Of a stretch of DNA of 64,000 bases, positions 18,541 through 26,443 are shown piece by piece (positions within the stretch are counted from its first letter, which is position 1; the number at the start of each line of letters is the position of its first letter). This stretch comes from Gemmatimonadaceae bacterium. Its GTDB lineage: Bacteria > Gemmatimonadota > Gemmatimonadetes > Gemmatimonadales > Gemmatimonadaceae. The stretch lies in contig JADZCT010000020.1 of assembly GCA_020851455.1 (NCBI GenBank), positions 186,001 to 250,000 on the forward strand. Reading direction: 5' to 3'. The notes under the pieces were generated by a model, which did not search any database, was not told the origin of the DNA, and was given only the letters and a program-made list of their open reading frames with translations. The translations under genes were made by a program, and so were the position numbers.

Positions 18541-18564
18541 TGTTGTGTTACAACACGTTACAAC
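18541..18564 (+). promoter_or_regulatory. Phased repeats upstream of the pilin gene
   Basis: The 192-nt gap before the pilin gene holds two direct copies of GTTACAAC (18547-18554 and 18557-18564) spaced one helical turn apart. The first also forms the inverted repeat TGTTGT-GTT-ACAACA (18541-18555). A second short inverted repeat, GTCAT-N6-ATGAC, lies at 18500-18515. These look like binding sites for a pilin regulator, but no protein is assigned. Confidence 0.4.
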
Positions 18565-18644
18565 TGCCCACCTGTACGGCCCTTGGATTGCCATCATCAT
18601 CGGGGCGAGGCACGATGGACTTCGCAAACGCTGGAGCGATCGTG

Positions 18645-19085
18645 ATGTCAATCACCAGAATGCTGGCTCGCCATAGCACGGTAAGGCATCAGACCCCTCC
18701 TCGCGACGGCGGGCGGGGCGGCTTCACGCTCATCGAGTTGCTCATCGTCGTCGTGATCATCGGAATTCTTGCGGCAATCGCGATCCCCAAGTTCCAGAAC
18801 ACAAAGGGCAAGGCCAATGCCGCAGCGCTTAAGAGCGACCTGCGCAACCTTGCGACTGCTCAGGAAGCTTATTTCTTCGAGCATGAGGTGTATACGGACG
18901 ACACCAACCTGCTCGCCTATCATACCTCGCCAGGAGTCGTCCTGACGATCGTGGAAGCAACGGCATCGGGATGGTCTGCGAAGGCGACTCACCCGGCATC
19001 GTTTCCGCTTACCTGCGCCCTGTTCGCCGGATCGGTTGCGGTGCTTGCCCCGGCAACGGCCGAAGGAATTATCAACTGCCAGTGA
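18645..19085 (+). CDS. Type IV pilin-like protein (major pilin or pseudopilin)
   Basis: A 146-aa protein with a 26-residue basic leader ending GGRGG and then the class III signal FTLIELLIVVVIIGILAAIAIP, including the conserved Glu5 for subunit assembly. It is processed by a PilD-type prepilin peptidase and assembled in a type IV pilus or type II secretion pseudopilus. The C-terminal domain has two cysteines (LTCALF and IINCQ) that probably form the usual D-loop disulfide. ATG 18645 has a GGAG site 8 nt upstream (18633-18636). No other pilus genes are near. The next gene's GTG overlaps its TGA. Confidence 0.9.
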   Translation: MSITRMLARHSTVRHQTPPRDGGRGGFTLIELLIVVVIIGILAAIAIPKFQNTKGKANAAALKSDLRNLATAQEAYFFEHEVYTDDTNLLAYHTSPGVVLTIVEATASGWSAKATHPASFPLTCALFAGSVAVLAPATAEGIINCQ

Positions 19086-19387
19086 TCGAGTGGCTGGTAG
19101 GGCAGGACGCTCCCTGGCGCGAGTTCAACCTGTGGCGTGACGGCGTTGACCATGCCGTGCATGGGGGCCTCTGGCTCCACCGGCATACATGGTATGGTCA
19201 CAGCATGGCTCATCTGGTGTCGTCAGATCGCGGCAGGCTCGAGCGCGTCGGCTTCTCGCTGGGATTACATCCGGCGAGGCTTCAGTACAGGCCGATCAAG
19301 TGTCTGGGGCTTGACGCCCCGCAGCCGGCTTGGCACTGGGATCTTGTTGGCCCGTGGGTGCCCGCGAGGGATCGTCGAGCGCTCTAG
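19082..19387 (+). CDS. Small DUF4031-like protein
   Basis: Candidate gene of 101 codons starting at GTG 19082, which overlaps the pilin stop as GTGA, and ending at TAG 19385-19387, which overlaps the ABC permease stop as CTAG. The translation contains WYGHSMAHLVSSDRGRLERV and, later, AWHWDLVGPWVPARDRRAL. The order (HL plus Asp, ExL-like helix, then WDL and R-AL) resembles DUF4031, a short family of unknown function. The tight fit between both neighbours and the protein-like composition favour a real gene. No biochemical role is known. Confidence 0.5.
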   Translation: MIEWLVGQDAPWREFNLWRDGVDHAVHGGLWLHRHTWYGHSMAHLVSSDRGRLERVGFSLGLHPARLQYRPIKCLGLDAPQPAWHWDLVGPWVPARDRRAL

Positions 19388-20298
19388 CCTGGAAGGTCTA
19401 TCGTTCGCCCCAATCGCGCAGGGGCCCTGTGCGAGCCCCGCAACGCCGCGAGCACGAACAGGGTGACAGCATAGGGTGCGGCAAGCGTCAGGTTGTACGG
19501 TATCGCGACTCCGTACGCCTGCACGATGTACTGCAGCGAGCTCGCAGCGCCGAACAGCAGTGATCCGACCAGCACGCCAGCGGGGGTCCACCGTCCAAGC
19601 GCTACGACGGCGATGGCGATGTAGCCTCGTCCTGCGGACATGTTCTCCGTGAACGTTCCGGCCTGTGCAACCACGAGCGTTGCGCCAGCCAGGCCAGTCA
19701 ACGCCCCTGACACAACCAGCGCCGCCCATTGGAACAGCGCTGGGTCTTTGCCGGCGGCCCGTACGGCCGAAGGGTCTTCTCCGGTTGCCCGAAGAGAGAG
19801 GCCGCCGATCGTCCTGTAGAGGAACCACGCAACGCTCGCGCCAGCCGCATAGAGAACGTAGGTTGGCAGTGGCTGTGCAAGCAGCTGCCCGACTCCCGGG
19901 AGGGCGGAGAGCACCGGGACGCGCATCGGCGGTAGGGTGTGTACCTGCGGCGCTGCCGACAGGCCTGCGTAGAGCACCCTGTTGAGCACCGTGCTCAGGC
20001 CGAGCGCCATCATGCTGACTGCGGTCCCGACGATGACCTGCTGCGCACGCAGGCGGATGACGAACAGCGCGAATACCGAGGCGGTAAGGATCCCCGCGAG
20101 GACACCGGCCATTAGACCAGCGACGGGGCTGCCTGCTCCGGCAACGACGGCAGCAAACGCCGCAAGGCACATGCCGCCTTCGATTCCGATGTTCAGAATG
20201 CCGGCACGCTCGGCGAGCAGTTCGCCAATTGCGGCGAGGCCAATAGGGGTGGCTGCCCTTATTGTGGCGTCAATGACGCCAAGCGGAACGTCGCTCAT
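19384..20298 (-). CDS. Nucleoside-type ABC transporter permease (second subunit)
   Basis: A 304-aa polytopic permease of the BPD_transp_2 family, with the hallmark ERAGILNIGIEGGMCLAAF near the N-terminus and LRATGEDPSAVRAAGKD in the coupling region. This matches the YufQ/NupQ-type subunit of BMP-dependent nucleoside importers. Final gene of the five-gene operon that starts at 24587. Its start overlaps the other permease by 4 nt, and its stop overlaps the convergent small gene in CTAG. Substrate is inferred from family only. Confidence 0.9.
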   Translation of the reverse strand: MSDVPLGVIDATIRAATPIGLAAIGELLAERAGILNIGIEGGMCLAAFAAVVAGAGSPVAGLMAGVLAGILTASVFALFVIRLRAQQVIVGTAVSMMALGLSTVLNRVLYAGLSAAPQVHTLPPMRVPVLSALPGVGQLLAQPLPTYVLYAAGASVAWFLYRTIGGLSLRATGEDPSAVRAAGKDPALFQWAALVVSGALTGLAGATLVVAQAGTFTENMSAGRGYIAIAVVALGRWTPAGVLVGSLLFGAASSLQYIVQAYGVAIPYNLTLAAPYAVTLFVLAALRGSHRAPARLGRTIDLPG

Positions 20299-21329
20299 GA
20301 ATCCCGCCGGAATTGACGGTGCAGCTCTGGCGTCGTGACAACGCCGAGTATTACGAGTCCGGCGATGACCGAGGCCGTCGCCGCCGGAATACCGGCATCG
20401 CGCTGGGCGGCATCAGCCCCGGCATTCAAGGCGCCGAAGAACACCGCGGCCACGACGATTCCCGTGGGTTGCAGGGCGCCGAGGAGTGCGACGGCGATTG
20501 CCATATAGCCATATCCCGGCGACAGTCCCTCGTACAGCGCGTACGTCACCCCCGTGACTTCGCTGAAGCCGGCCACGCCGGCAATGGCGCCGCTCGTGAT
20601 CAGTGCGATGGCGCGCACTCGTGCCACGGATATTCGGCCCGCACTCTCCGCGGCAGAAGGGTTAAGCCCCACTGCTTTCGCGCGAAATCCTGCGGCAGTT
20701 CCGTTGAATGACCATGCTGCGAAGGCACAAGCGCAGAGCGCAGCGATGAAGCCCCAGTGCAGTTGTTCGCCAGCCACGAGCGAGGGCAGTCGCGCGGAGT
20801 GCGGCAGGATCCCCGACTGCGGATAGGCGTGCGTCGGTTCTTGCATCGGTCCACGCACCAGAAAGCCAACCAGGTTTACGGCGACCATATTGAGAAGCAG
20901 GGTGCTGACTACTTCGGCTACTTCAAAGCGGGAGCGAAGCCACGCAGCTATCGCTGCCCACGCTGCACCACCGAGCGCGCCCGCTGCTAGTTCGGTGGGT
21001 ATTGTGACCGAGGCGGGCTGACCGGCCATCGCAAGGCCGGCGGCTACCGCGGCCGCTCCCCCAGCCAGGAATTGGCCGTCCGCGCCAATGTTCAGAACCC
21101 CTGCCCTGAACGCAACGGCAACCGCCAGGCCCAGGAACAGGAACGGCGTGGCTCGCTTCAGTGTGGCCGATATCACCGCGGACGAACTCCCGAGCGCGCC
21201 ACGCCAGAGAGCTATGCCTGCCCCTGTAACGTCATACCCTGCCGAACGAAGGATCGCGGCAGCAACCAGCAAGGCTGCCAGTACCATCAGCACGGAGAGG
21301 CCAGCTTGTCTCGGTGTATCGCGCGTCAT
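20295..21329 (-). CDS. Nucleoside-type ABC transporter permease (first subunit)
   Basis: A 344-aa membrane permease with about eight to ten helices and the signature FRAGVLNIGADGQFLAGG. It has the YufP/NupP-like layout and pairs with the 19384-20298 subunit. ATG 21329 overlaps the ATPase stop by 4 nt (ATGA), which indicates translational coupling; a start at 21401 would intrude far into the ATPase gene. The coupling-helix-like segment FRAKAVGLNPSAAESAG contacts the ATPase in this family. Confidence 0.9.
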   Translation of the reverse strand: MTRDTPRQAGLSVLMVLAALLVAAAILRSAGYDVTGAGIALWRGALGSSSAVISATLKRATPFLFLGLAVAVAFRAGVLNIGADGQFLAGGAAAVAAGLAMAGQPASVTIPTELAAGALGGAAWAAIAAWLRSRFEVAEVVSTLLLNMVAVNLVGFLVRGPMQEPTHAYPQSGILPHSARLPSLVAGEQLHWGFIAALCACAFAAWSFNGTAAGFRAKAVGLNPSAAESAGRISVARVRAIALITSGAIAGVAGFSEVTGVTYALYEGLSPGYGYMAIAVALLGALQPTGIVVAAVFFGALNAGADAAQRDAGIPAATASVIAGLVILGVVTTPELHRQFRRDS

Positions 21330-22786
21330 TCGGCGGCTACCATCGCGGCTGCGATGGCAGGCAGTGTTGGCGCCACCTCGCGAAGAGTCCCGCGGTGGCA
21401 CGCGACCACGCGGTCGGAGAACTCGATCAGCTCTTCCGCATTACTGGAATACCAGAGAACCGCTGCACCGCGGGTGCACCCTTCCCGCAGGCGATCGTGC
21501 ACGATTCTTGCACCGCGCACGTCCAGTCCCCTGGTTGGATTCTCGGCGATGATGGCAGGTGGATCGCCGTCGAGTTCGCGCGCAAGCACGAGCCTCTGCT
21601 GATTCCCGCCAGACAGCGTCGCTGCAGCCGCATGCACGTCGCTGGCTGGGATGTCGAACGTGACAATCGCGTTGCGCGTCCGGGCGTCGGTCTCCCTCCA
21701 GTCAATTACTCCCCGCAGGTCTCCGGCATCGCGCAGGCGGAAGTTCTCTCGCAACGACATCTCGCCGATCATGGCGTCCCGATGCCTGTGCTCCGGGATG
21801 AAGCCCACGTGTTCTGGTGCCACGACAACGCCCCGCGATGGCGTGACCATACCGGTGAACAGCCGCAGCAGATCGGCCTGTCCGGCGCCTTCGAAACCTG
21901 CAACTCCCACCATTTCTCCGCGCCGTACCTCGAGTGTCACGTCGCGCAACGTCGCGATGCCGGCCCGCGTTACGGTCACCCCCGCCGCCGAGAGCACGAC
22001 TGGAGCGCTTGCGGCGGCAGGCCCTGCGCTCCGCGAAGGTGTGCTTACCCTGAATACGGGGACTTCGCCCACCATGGCGGTTACGACCTCAGTCTCGCTT
22101 GGCACGCTTGCATCTGTGATCCGGGCAATCCTTCCTCTTCTAAGCACCGTAATCGAATCACCGTACGTCATCGCCTCGCGAAGGCGGTGGGTTATGACCA
22201 CGGCGGTACCGCCGCCTGACACGAACCGGCGAAGCCATGCGAACAGCTTCTCGGCGTCTGGCGGATCGAGAACGGCGGTTGGCTCGTCGAGCATGATGAT
22301 GCGGGGGTCGGTTGCAATCGCCTTGACCAGCTCGACGCGCTGCTGACTCGCTGCCGACAGGCCGTTCACTCTTGCGTCCGGGTCTATGGCGAGTCCGGTG
22401 CGTTGCGCAGCCTCGATGGCTTCCGGTGCAGCCCTCGACGGACTGAACCTGCGAATGGTGCCGCGACGCGCCAAGGCGATATTCTCCGCGACTGTCATCG
22501 TCGGTACTAGCGAAAAGTGCTGCGAAACGACGGCGATTCCCTGAGTGCGGATCGGCCTGCCCCGGAGTCCGCTGAGTGCAGCGCCACCCACGATCACGCG
22601 GCCTGAATCGGCTCGGTCGAGACCGGCGGCAATGCGAAGCAACGTGGTCTTCCCTGCCCCGTTCTCGCCAAGGAGCATGTGCAGGGTTCCCTGTTCAACC
22701 CGGAGAGAAACCCGATCCAGTGCTTGCACAGCTCCGAAGGCGCGTGATACGTCACGCATCTCGATTGCAGGTGCGGACTGCGTCAC
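21326..22786 (-). CDS. ABC transporter ATP-binding protein (two ATPase domains)
   Basis: A 486-aa fused double ATPase of the sugar/nucleoside importer type (RbsA/YufO-like). Domain 1 has Walker A GENGAGKTT, the signature LSAASQQRVELVKAI (degenerate LSGGQ) and Walker B IIMLDEPTAVL. Domain 2 has a Walker A region degenerate at GFEGAGQADLL and the signature LSGGNQQRLVLARELD. The degenerate second Walker A is common in this family. Energises the two adjacent permeases; overlaps the Nif3-like gene upstream by 4 nt. Confidence 0.92.
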   Translation of the reverse strand: MTQSAPAIEMRDVSRAFGAVQALDRVSLRVEQGTLHMLLGENGAGKTTLLRIAAGLDRADSGRVIVGGAALSGLRGRPIRTQGIAVVSQHFSLVPTMTVAENIALARRGTIRRFSPSRAAPEAIEAAQRTGLAIDPDARVNGLSAASQQRVELVKAIATDPRIIMLDEPTAVLDPPDAEKLFAWLRRFVSGGGTAVVITHRLREAMTYGDSITVLRRGRIARITDASVPSETEVVTAMVGEVPVFRVSTPSRSAGPAAASAPVVLSAAGVTVTRAGIATLRDVTLEVRRGEMVGVAGFEGAGQADLLRLFTGMVTPSRGVVVAPEHVGFIPEHRHRDAMIGEMSLRENFRLRDAGDLRGVIDWRETDARTRNAIVTFDIPASDVHAAAATLSGGNQQRLVLARELDGDPPAIIAENPTRGLDVRGARIVHDRLREGCTRGAAVLWYSSNAEELIEFSDRVVACHRGTLREVAPTLPAIAAAMVAAE

Positions 22787-23559
22787 AACCCCGTGGGCGC
22801 TGCGATGAATTCGTGGCGCAGGTTGAATGTCGCTGCCACATGGCGTCCCAGCGATTCGATTCCCAGCGTCTCCGTGGCGTAATGCCCGGCGTATATGATC
22901 ACCAAGCCACGTTCCGGAGCTTCAACCGCGCTCCAGTGTGGACCTTCACCGACCACCAGCGTGTCGATGTTCATGGACTCGGCTTCGGCAAGGAACGAAG
23001 CGTCTGCCCCCGAGCCAGAGCAAATGGCCCAGCGACGCGTGCGGTGTTCCTGCGAAAACCTGCTTGCACGCGCGCGCCCACCATGCTCTGTAGCGAATGT
23101 GTCAGCGGCTCTCACCAGCAACTCGGTGGGCATGTCCGTGGTTCCGTGAACGCCGCAGAAGACGCCCTGATACGTGGCGAAACCACCGGCAACGTGCAGG
23201 CCCAGCCGGTTGGCAAGCAGTCGCGAGTTCCCAAACGTCCCGTGCGCATCGAGGGGCAGGTGGGCGGAATACACGGCTACGTCGTGCTCGACGAGGAAGC
23301 GCATTCGCTCGTAATGGCGTCCTGTTTGTGGCTGCAGACCGCTCCAGAAAAGGCCGTGGTGAACCATGAGGAGGTTCGCACCCGCAGCAGCTGCCTGCGT
23401 TGCCGTCGCGAGGCACGCGTCGACTGCGGTGGCAATTGCGGTAATAGGCCCCCGGTGGCTTACTTGCACGCCGTTCAATGCGTGCGGGAAGTCCGGGACC
23501 GTGCTCACTTGCAGGAGGTCGTCCAGGTAAGCGGCGACCGTGGACAGGGTTACCGTCAT
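22783..23559 (-). CDS. Nif3-like dinuclear metal-binding protein
   Basis: A 258-aa member of the Nif3/YbgI family (GTP cyclohydrolase I type 2 homologues). It shows the metal-ligand motif MVHHGLFW near residue 65, HLPLDAH downstream, and the C-terminal YAGHYATETLGIESL. The family forms toroidal hexamers with two-metal sites; the reaction is not established. Its position between the BMP lipoprotein and the ATPase genes, with 4-nt overlaps on both sides, is unusual and suggests a role on the imported substrate. Confidence 0.9.
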   Translation of the reverse strand: MTVTLSTVAAYLDDLLQVSTVPDFPHALNGVQVSHRGPITAIATAVDACLATATQAAAAGANLLMVHHGLFWSGLQPQTGRHYERMRFLVEHDVAVYSAHLPLDAHGTFGNSRLLANRLGLHVAGGFATYQGVFCGVHGTTDMPTELLVRAADTFATEHGGRARASRFSQEHRTRRWAICSGSGADASFLAEAESMNIDTLVVGEGPHWSAVEAPERGLVIIYAGHYATETLGIESLGRHVAATFNLRHEFIAAPTGL

Positions 23560-24587
23560 GGGGTGGGCGGAAGCGTGAAGCGGCCTTGGCGCATCAGAGA
23601 AGCGGTGGAGGCGATCTGCTCTCGATCGGCTGCGGGCAGTTCATTCATCAGGGCTGGGTTCGGCACCCAGCGTACGACCTCCTCCTTTGTCGTGAAGCGG
23701 TACAGGCGCGGCGTGAAGGAGCCGTCCTTCACCTGCGTCGCTAGCAGGAGCAGGGCACGCGGTACGTCTATAACGACGCTGCCAAGCGTCGCTCTCGGCG
23801 CGACGTCGTTCTGGTTTGCATTCGATCCGATGATGCGCAACGCCCGCTGCTCGCGTGCCGCCTGGAACACCCCAAGTCCGGCTGCGTCGGCGTCCTGAAA
23901 TATCACGTCAACTCCTCGCCGGGCCAGCGCCAGCGCCTGCTCGCGCCCCGCGCTTGCGTCGTCCCAGTTCCCAAGGTACGCAGTGATTACCGAAACCTGC
24001 GGGCGGATCGCCGACGCGCCTGCAGCGAAGGCGCGGAACGATGACTTCACTGTAGGAAGTTGTGTACCCCCGACGCACGCTACCATGCCAGTGCGTGAGG
24101 CTGCTGCGGCAGCCATCCCTGCGAGGTACGATGGTTCCTCGAAGGCGAAAGAAACCGAGGCGAGGTTCTCTCCCGTCACCCTGCCTCCTGTGATCAAATA
24201 AACGGTCCGGGGATAAGCCGGCGCGACACGCTTCGCAGCATCCTGAAACTCGAAGCCGTGCCCGATTACGATACTATATCCTGCGGCGCCATACTGGCGA
24301 AAGTTCTCCTCGAAGTCAGCAGGGGTCTTTGCCTGTACGTGGCTGATCTTCGCGCCGAGGCTGTCTCGTATGAACTCCAGGCCCTCGTACGCGCTGCCGT
24401 TCCATGACCGATCGGAAACCGGCCCCGGCGTGACAAGAGCAACGCGAAATTCATTGGTTGCCGCTTGCTGGGTGCCCGAACATGCAGCGGCAACGATCAT
24501 TGCCGCTATGAGGAGGCAAGCTCCTGCTGAGCGCACCGGAGTTTCCAACCTTGTCTGTATGGAGAGTCGGCATGGCAGTGGCGCCAA
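23556..24587 (-). CDS. BMP-family substrate-binding lipoprotein
   Basis: A 343-aa solute-binding protein of the basic membrane protein (BMP/Med) family. The signal peptide ends in the lipobox IVAAAC (Cys36). The mature part starts with the BMP pattern FRVALVTPGPVSDRSWNGSAYEGL and includes YSIVIGHGFEFQDAAKRVA. Relatives bind purine nucleosides and deliver them to YufOPQ/Nup-type permeases. First gene of the operon BMP, Nif3-like, ATPase, permease, permease, all linked by 4-nt overlaps. Ligand unproven. Confidence 0.92.
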   Translation of the reverse strand: MAPLPCRLSIQTRLETPVRSAGACLLIAAMIVAAACSGTQQAATNEFRVALVTPGPVSDRSWNGSAYEGLEFIRDSLGAKISHVQAKTPADFEENFRQYGAAGYSIVIGHGFEFQDAAKRVAPAYPRTVYLITGGRVTGENLASVSFAFEEPSYLAGMAAAAASRTGMVACVGGTQLPTVKSSFRAFAAGASAIRPQVSVITAYLGNWDDASAGREQALALARRGVDVIFQDADAAGLGVFQAAREQRALRIIGSNANQNDVAPRATLGSVVIDVPRALLLLATQVKDGSFTPRLYRFTTKEEVVRWVPNPALMNELPAADREQIASTASLMRQGRFTLPPTP

Positions 24588-24606
24588 GCCAACCGGCCAA
24601 GGACTG

Positions 24607-25029
24607 CTAGCCCCTTGCCAGGCGCAGCGGCTCCTGGCGAGGAGCGGATGCTTCGCTCATTCGAACGAGTCCGTTGATGCGCGCCCCCTCGATGACGACT
24701 ATCGAGCGGGTGTCAATGTCTCCCTTGACCGCCGCAGTTGACTGAAGCTCCAGGCGCTCGACCGCGGCAACGGCGCCTTCGACGGTGCCTCCGATGACTA
24801 TCTCTCCGCCCGCCACGTTCCCTCGAACCACTCCCCCACGCCCAAGCAGAACCTGTCGCGCACCCGTTATGGAGCCATTGATCTCGCCGTCAACCTTTAT
24901 CACACCGGACGTGTCAATATCGCCCGTGACCTTCATGCCGGCCGCAATGATCGACAGGACCGCCTCGACCGGAGCGTTGGGGTTGCGTGATTCCGCTCTT
25001 GCTGGTGCATCCTTGGAGAACATTGCCAT
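24607..25029 (-). CDS. Bactofilin (polymer-forming cytoskeletal protein)
   Basis: A 140-aa protein dominated by a DUF583 right-handed beta-helix made of short repeats such as VTGDIDTSGVIKVDGEINGS, VVRGNVAGGEIVIGG and VKGDIDTRSIVVIEG, with short disordered termini. Bactofilins self-assemble without nucleotides into filaments that organise cell shape or chromosome-segregation proteins. It sits downstream of parAB and the small membrane coiled-coil gene, consistent with reports of bactofilin-ParABS links in myxobacteria. Upstream gap to the 25067 gene is 37 nt. Confidence 0.93.
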   Translation of the reverse strand: MAMFSKDAPARAESRNPNAPVEAVLSIIAAGMKVTGDIDTSGVIKVDGEINGSITGARQVLLGRGGVVRGNVAGGEIVIGGTVEGAVAAVERLELQSTAAVKGDIDTRSIVVIEGARINGLVRMSEASAPRQEPLRLARG

Positions 25030-25066
25030 CGCTCCTCCTGTTGAAGTCTCGGGGACAAACGTTGAT

Positions 25067-25477
25067 CTACCGCGGTGGAGGCTCTGCGCGCGAACCAGAG
25101 GGCGCCGGTGGACTCGCCGGACGGCTTAGCATTGTCTGCACTTGGTCGTAACGAGCCTGTAGTTCCCTCAGCGTCGCTTGCAGGGTGTCCAGTCGAGCGG
25201 CATCCCGTTCCATCTTCGCTATCTGCCTCGTCAGCAGCGGCACGCGTACTGCCTGCAGTGCCAGGTACATCCAGCTGAGCAACACAACACCAAGCGCAAC
25301 CCTGGTTGCGCGAAGCCGCAGGGCGCGCAGCAGAAACACCTGCCACGGCTTGAAAATGAACGTTCGGTGCGCAACGCCGCGCTCGCGCTGCACGTGAACG
25401 ATCATCGCGCCCTGCTCTGGCGCAAACACGTCGCCGTGTCCGTCCGGGGATGCTGCGGCAGGGCCAGTGAACCCCAT
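25067..25477 (-). CDS. Small membrane protein with C-terminal coiled coil
   Basis: No family recognised. The 136-aa protein has a cytoplasmic N-terminal part (about 45 residues, with a basic patch), one transmembrane segment (VALGVVLLSWMYLALQAV), then a coiled coil (IAKMERDAARLDTLQATL) and a Pro-rich tail. The layout resembles N-terminal regions of cell-wall-associated M23 peptidases that neighbour bactofilins, but no peptidase domain is present. Its ATG overlaps the parB stop by one base (TGATG), so it is translationally coupled to parB. Confidence 0.7.
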   Translation of the reverse strand: MGFTGPAAASPDGHGDVFAPEQGAMIVHVQRERGVAHRTFIFKPWQVFLLRALRLRATRVALGVVLLSWMYLALQAVRVPLLTRQIAKMERDAARLDTLQATLRELQARYDQVQTMLSRPASPPAPSGSRAEPPPR

Positions 25478-26418
25478 CAGATGACTTCTCTATCCTTGCC
25501 GAGCAGTATATCGAGCAGACGTTCCAGGTCGTCGGCGGAGTAGAACGATAAGCGAATATCACCGCGCCTACTTCCCGATGCTGTGATGACGGCATCAGTC
25601 TGGAAGCGTCGTCTTAGCTGCTCTTCTATCGGCTTCAGTTCTACTGGGCGTTGGCCATTCCCGCCCTTGGCGGCACGGCGATTGTGCTTCCCTTGACTGG
25701 ACGCGGTATTGGCGTGCCGAACACGGCGCTCTACCTCACGTACCGTGAGTCCCTGGGCGACGATTTCGCGCGCCATGGCAACCATTTCGGCTTGCTCCGT
25801 GAGTCCGAGGAGCGTCCGGGCATGGCCCAGCGACAGTTCTCCGGTGCGCACCATGGTGCGCACGGCAGCCGGAAGTCCTAGCAGACGTATGCTGTTGGCG
25901 ATCGTCGAGCGCTCACGACCGACAGCGGTAGCCACCTGTTGTTGCGTCAGAGAGAAGCGCGAAATCAGATCCTGATACCCTTCCGCTTCCTCGATCGGGT
26001 CCAAGTCGCTTCGCTGGAGGTTCTCGATGAGCGCCAGCGTTAGCACATCCTGGTCGTCTAGATCGCGAACCTGTGCCGGAACGTCCTTCCAGCCAAGCTG
26101 TTGGATCGCACGGAACCTTCGCTCGCCGGCTACGAGTTCATACCCCGACTCGCGTGGACGGACCAACAGCGGCTGCAAGAGCCCGTTTGCTTCTATGCTT
26201 GCCCGCAACTCGGCGAGCTCGCCGGCATCAAACACCTTGCGCGGCTGCAATGGATTGGCGGCGATCGCCGAGACAAGAATTCGCCGGAATCCGTCGCGTG
26301 TTGTCGTCGCGTCTTCGCGCGAAAGTCGGATCGAGCTGCTGTGGCCTGCTGAGGGCGGCCCGATAAGCGCGTCCAGTCCGCGCCCCAGTCGCTTGGCTTT
26401 GTCTGGCGTTGGCGTCAT
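25477..26418 (-). CDS. parB: Chromosome-partitioning protein ParB
   Basis: A 313-aa ParB CTPase/clamp that loads at parS and spreads along DNA. The N-terminal CTP-binding motif YELVAGERRFRAIQQLG and the box-I region NPLQPRKVFD are present. They are followed by the HTH (FSLTQQQVATAVGRERSTIANSIRL) and the C-terminal dimerisation domain. It lies 25 nt downstream of parA. The matching parS site is at 27304-27319. Confidence 0.96.
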   Translation of the reverse strand: MTPTPDKAKRLGRGLDALIGPPSAGHSSSIRLSREDATTTRDGFRRILVSAIAANPLQPRKVFDAGELAELRASIEANGLLQPLLVRPRESGYELVAGERRFRAIQQLGWKDVPAQVRDLDDQDVLTLALIENLQRSDLDPIEEAEGYQDLISRFSLTQQQVATAVGRERSTIANSIRLLGLPAAVRTMVRTGELSLGHARTLLGLTEQAEMVAMAREIVAQGLTVREVERRVRHANTASSQGKHNRRAAKGGNGQRPVELKPIEEQLRRRFQTDAVITASGSRRGDIRLSFYSADDLERLLDILLGKDREVI

Positions 26419-26443
26419 AATACGGTCTTGTTGTGAGATCTAA

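Noticed and set aside
18474-18644. N-terminal extension of the pilin
   Set aside because: It would give an 83-residue leader and include the phased repeats; the ATG at 18645 has a good ribosome-binding site and a normal leader.
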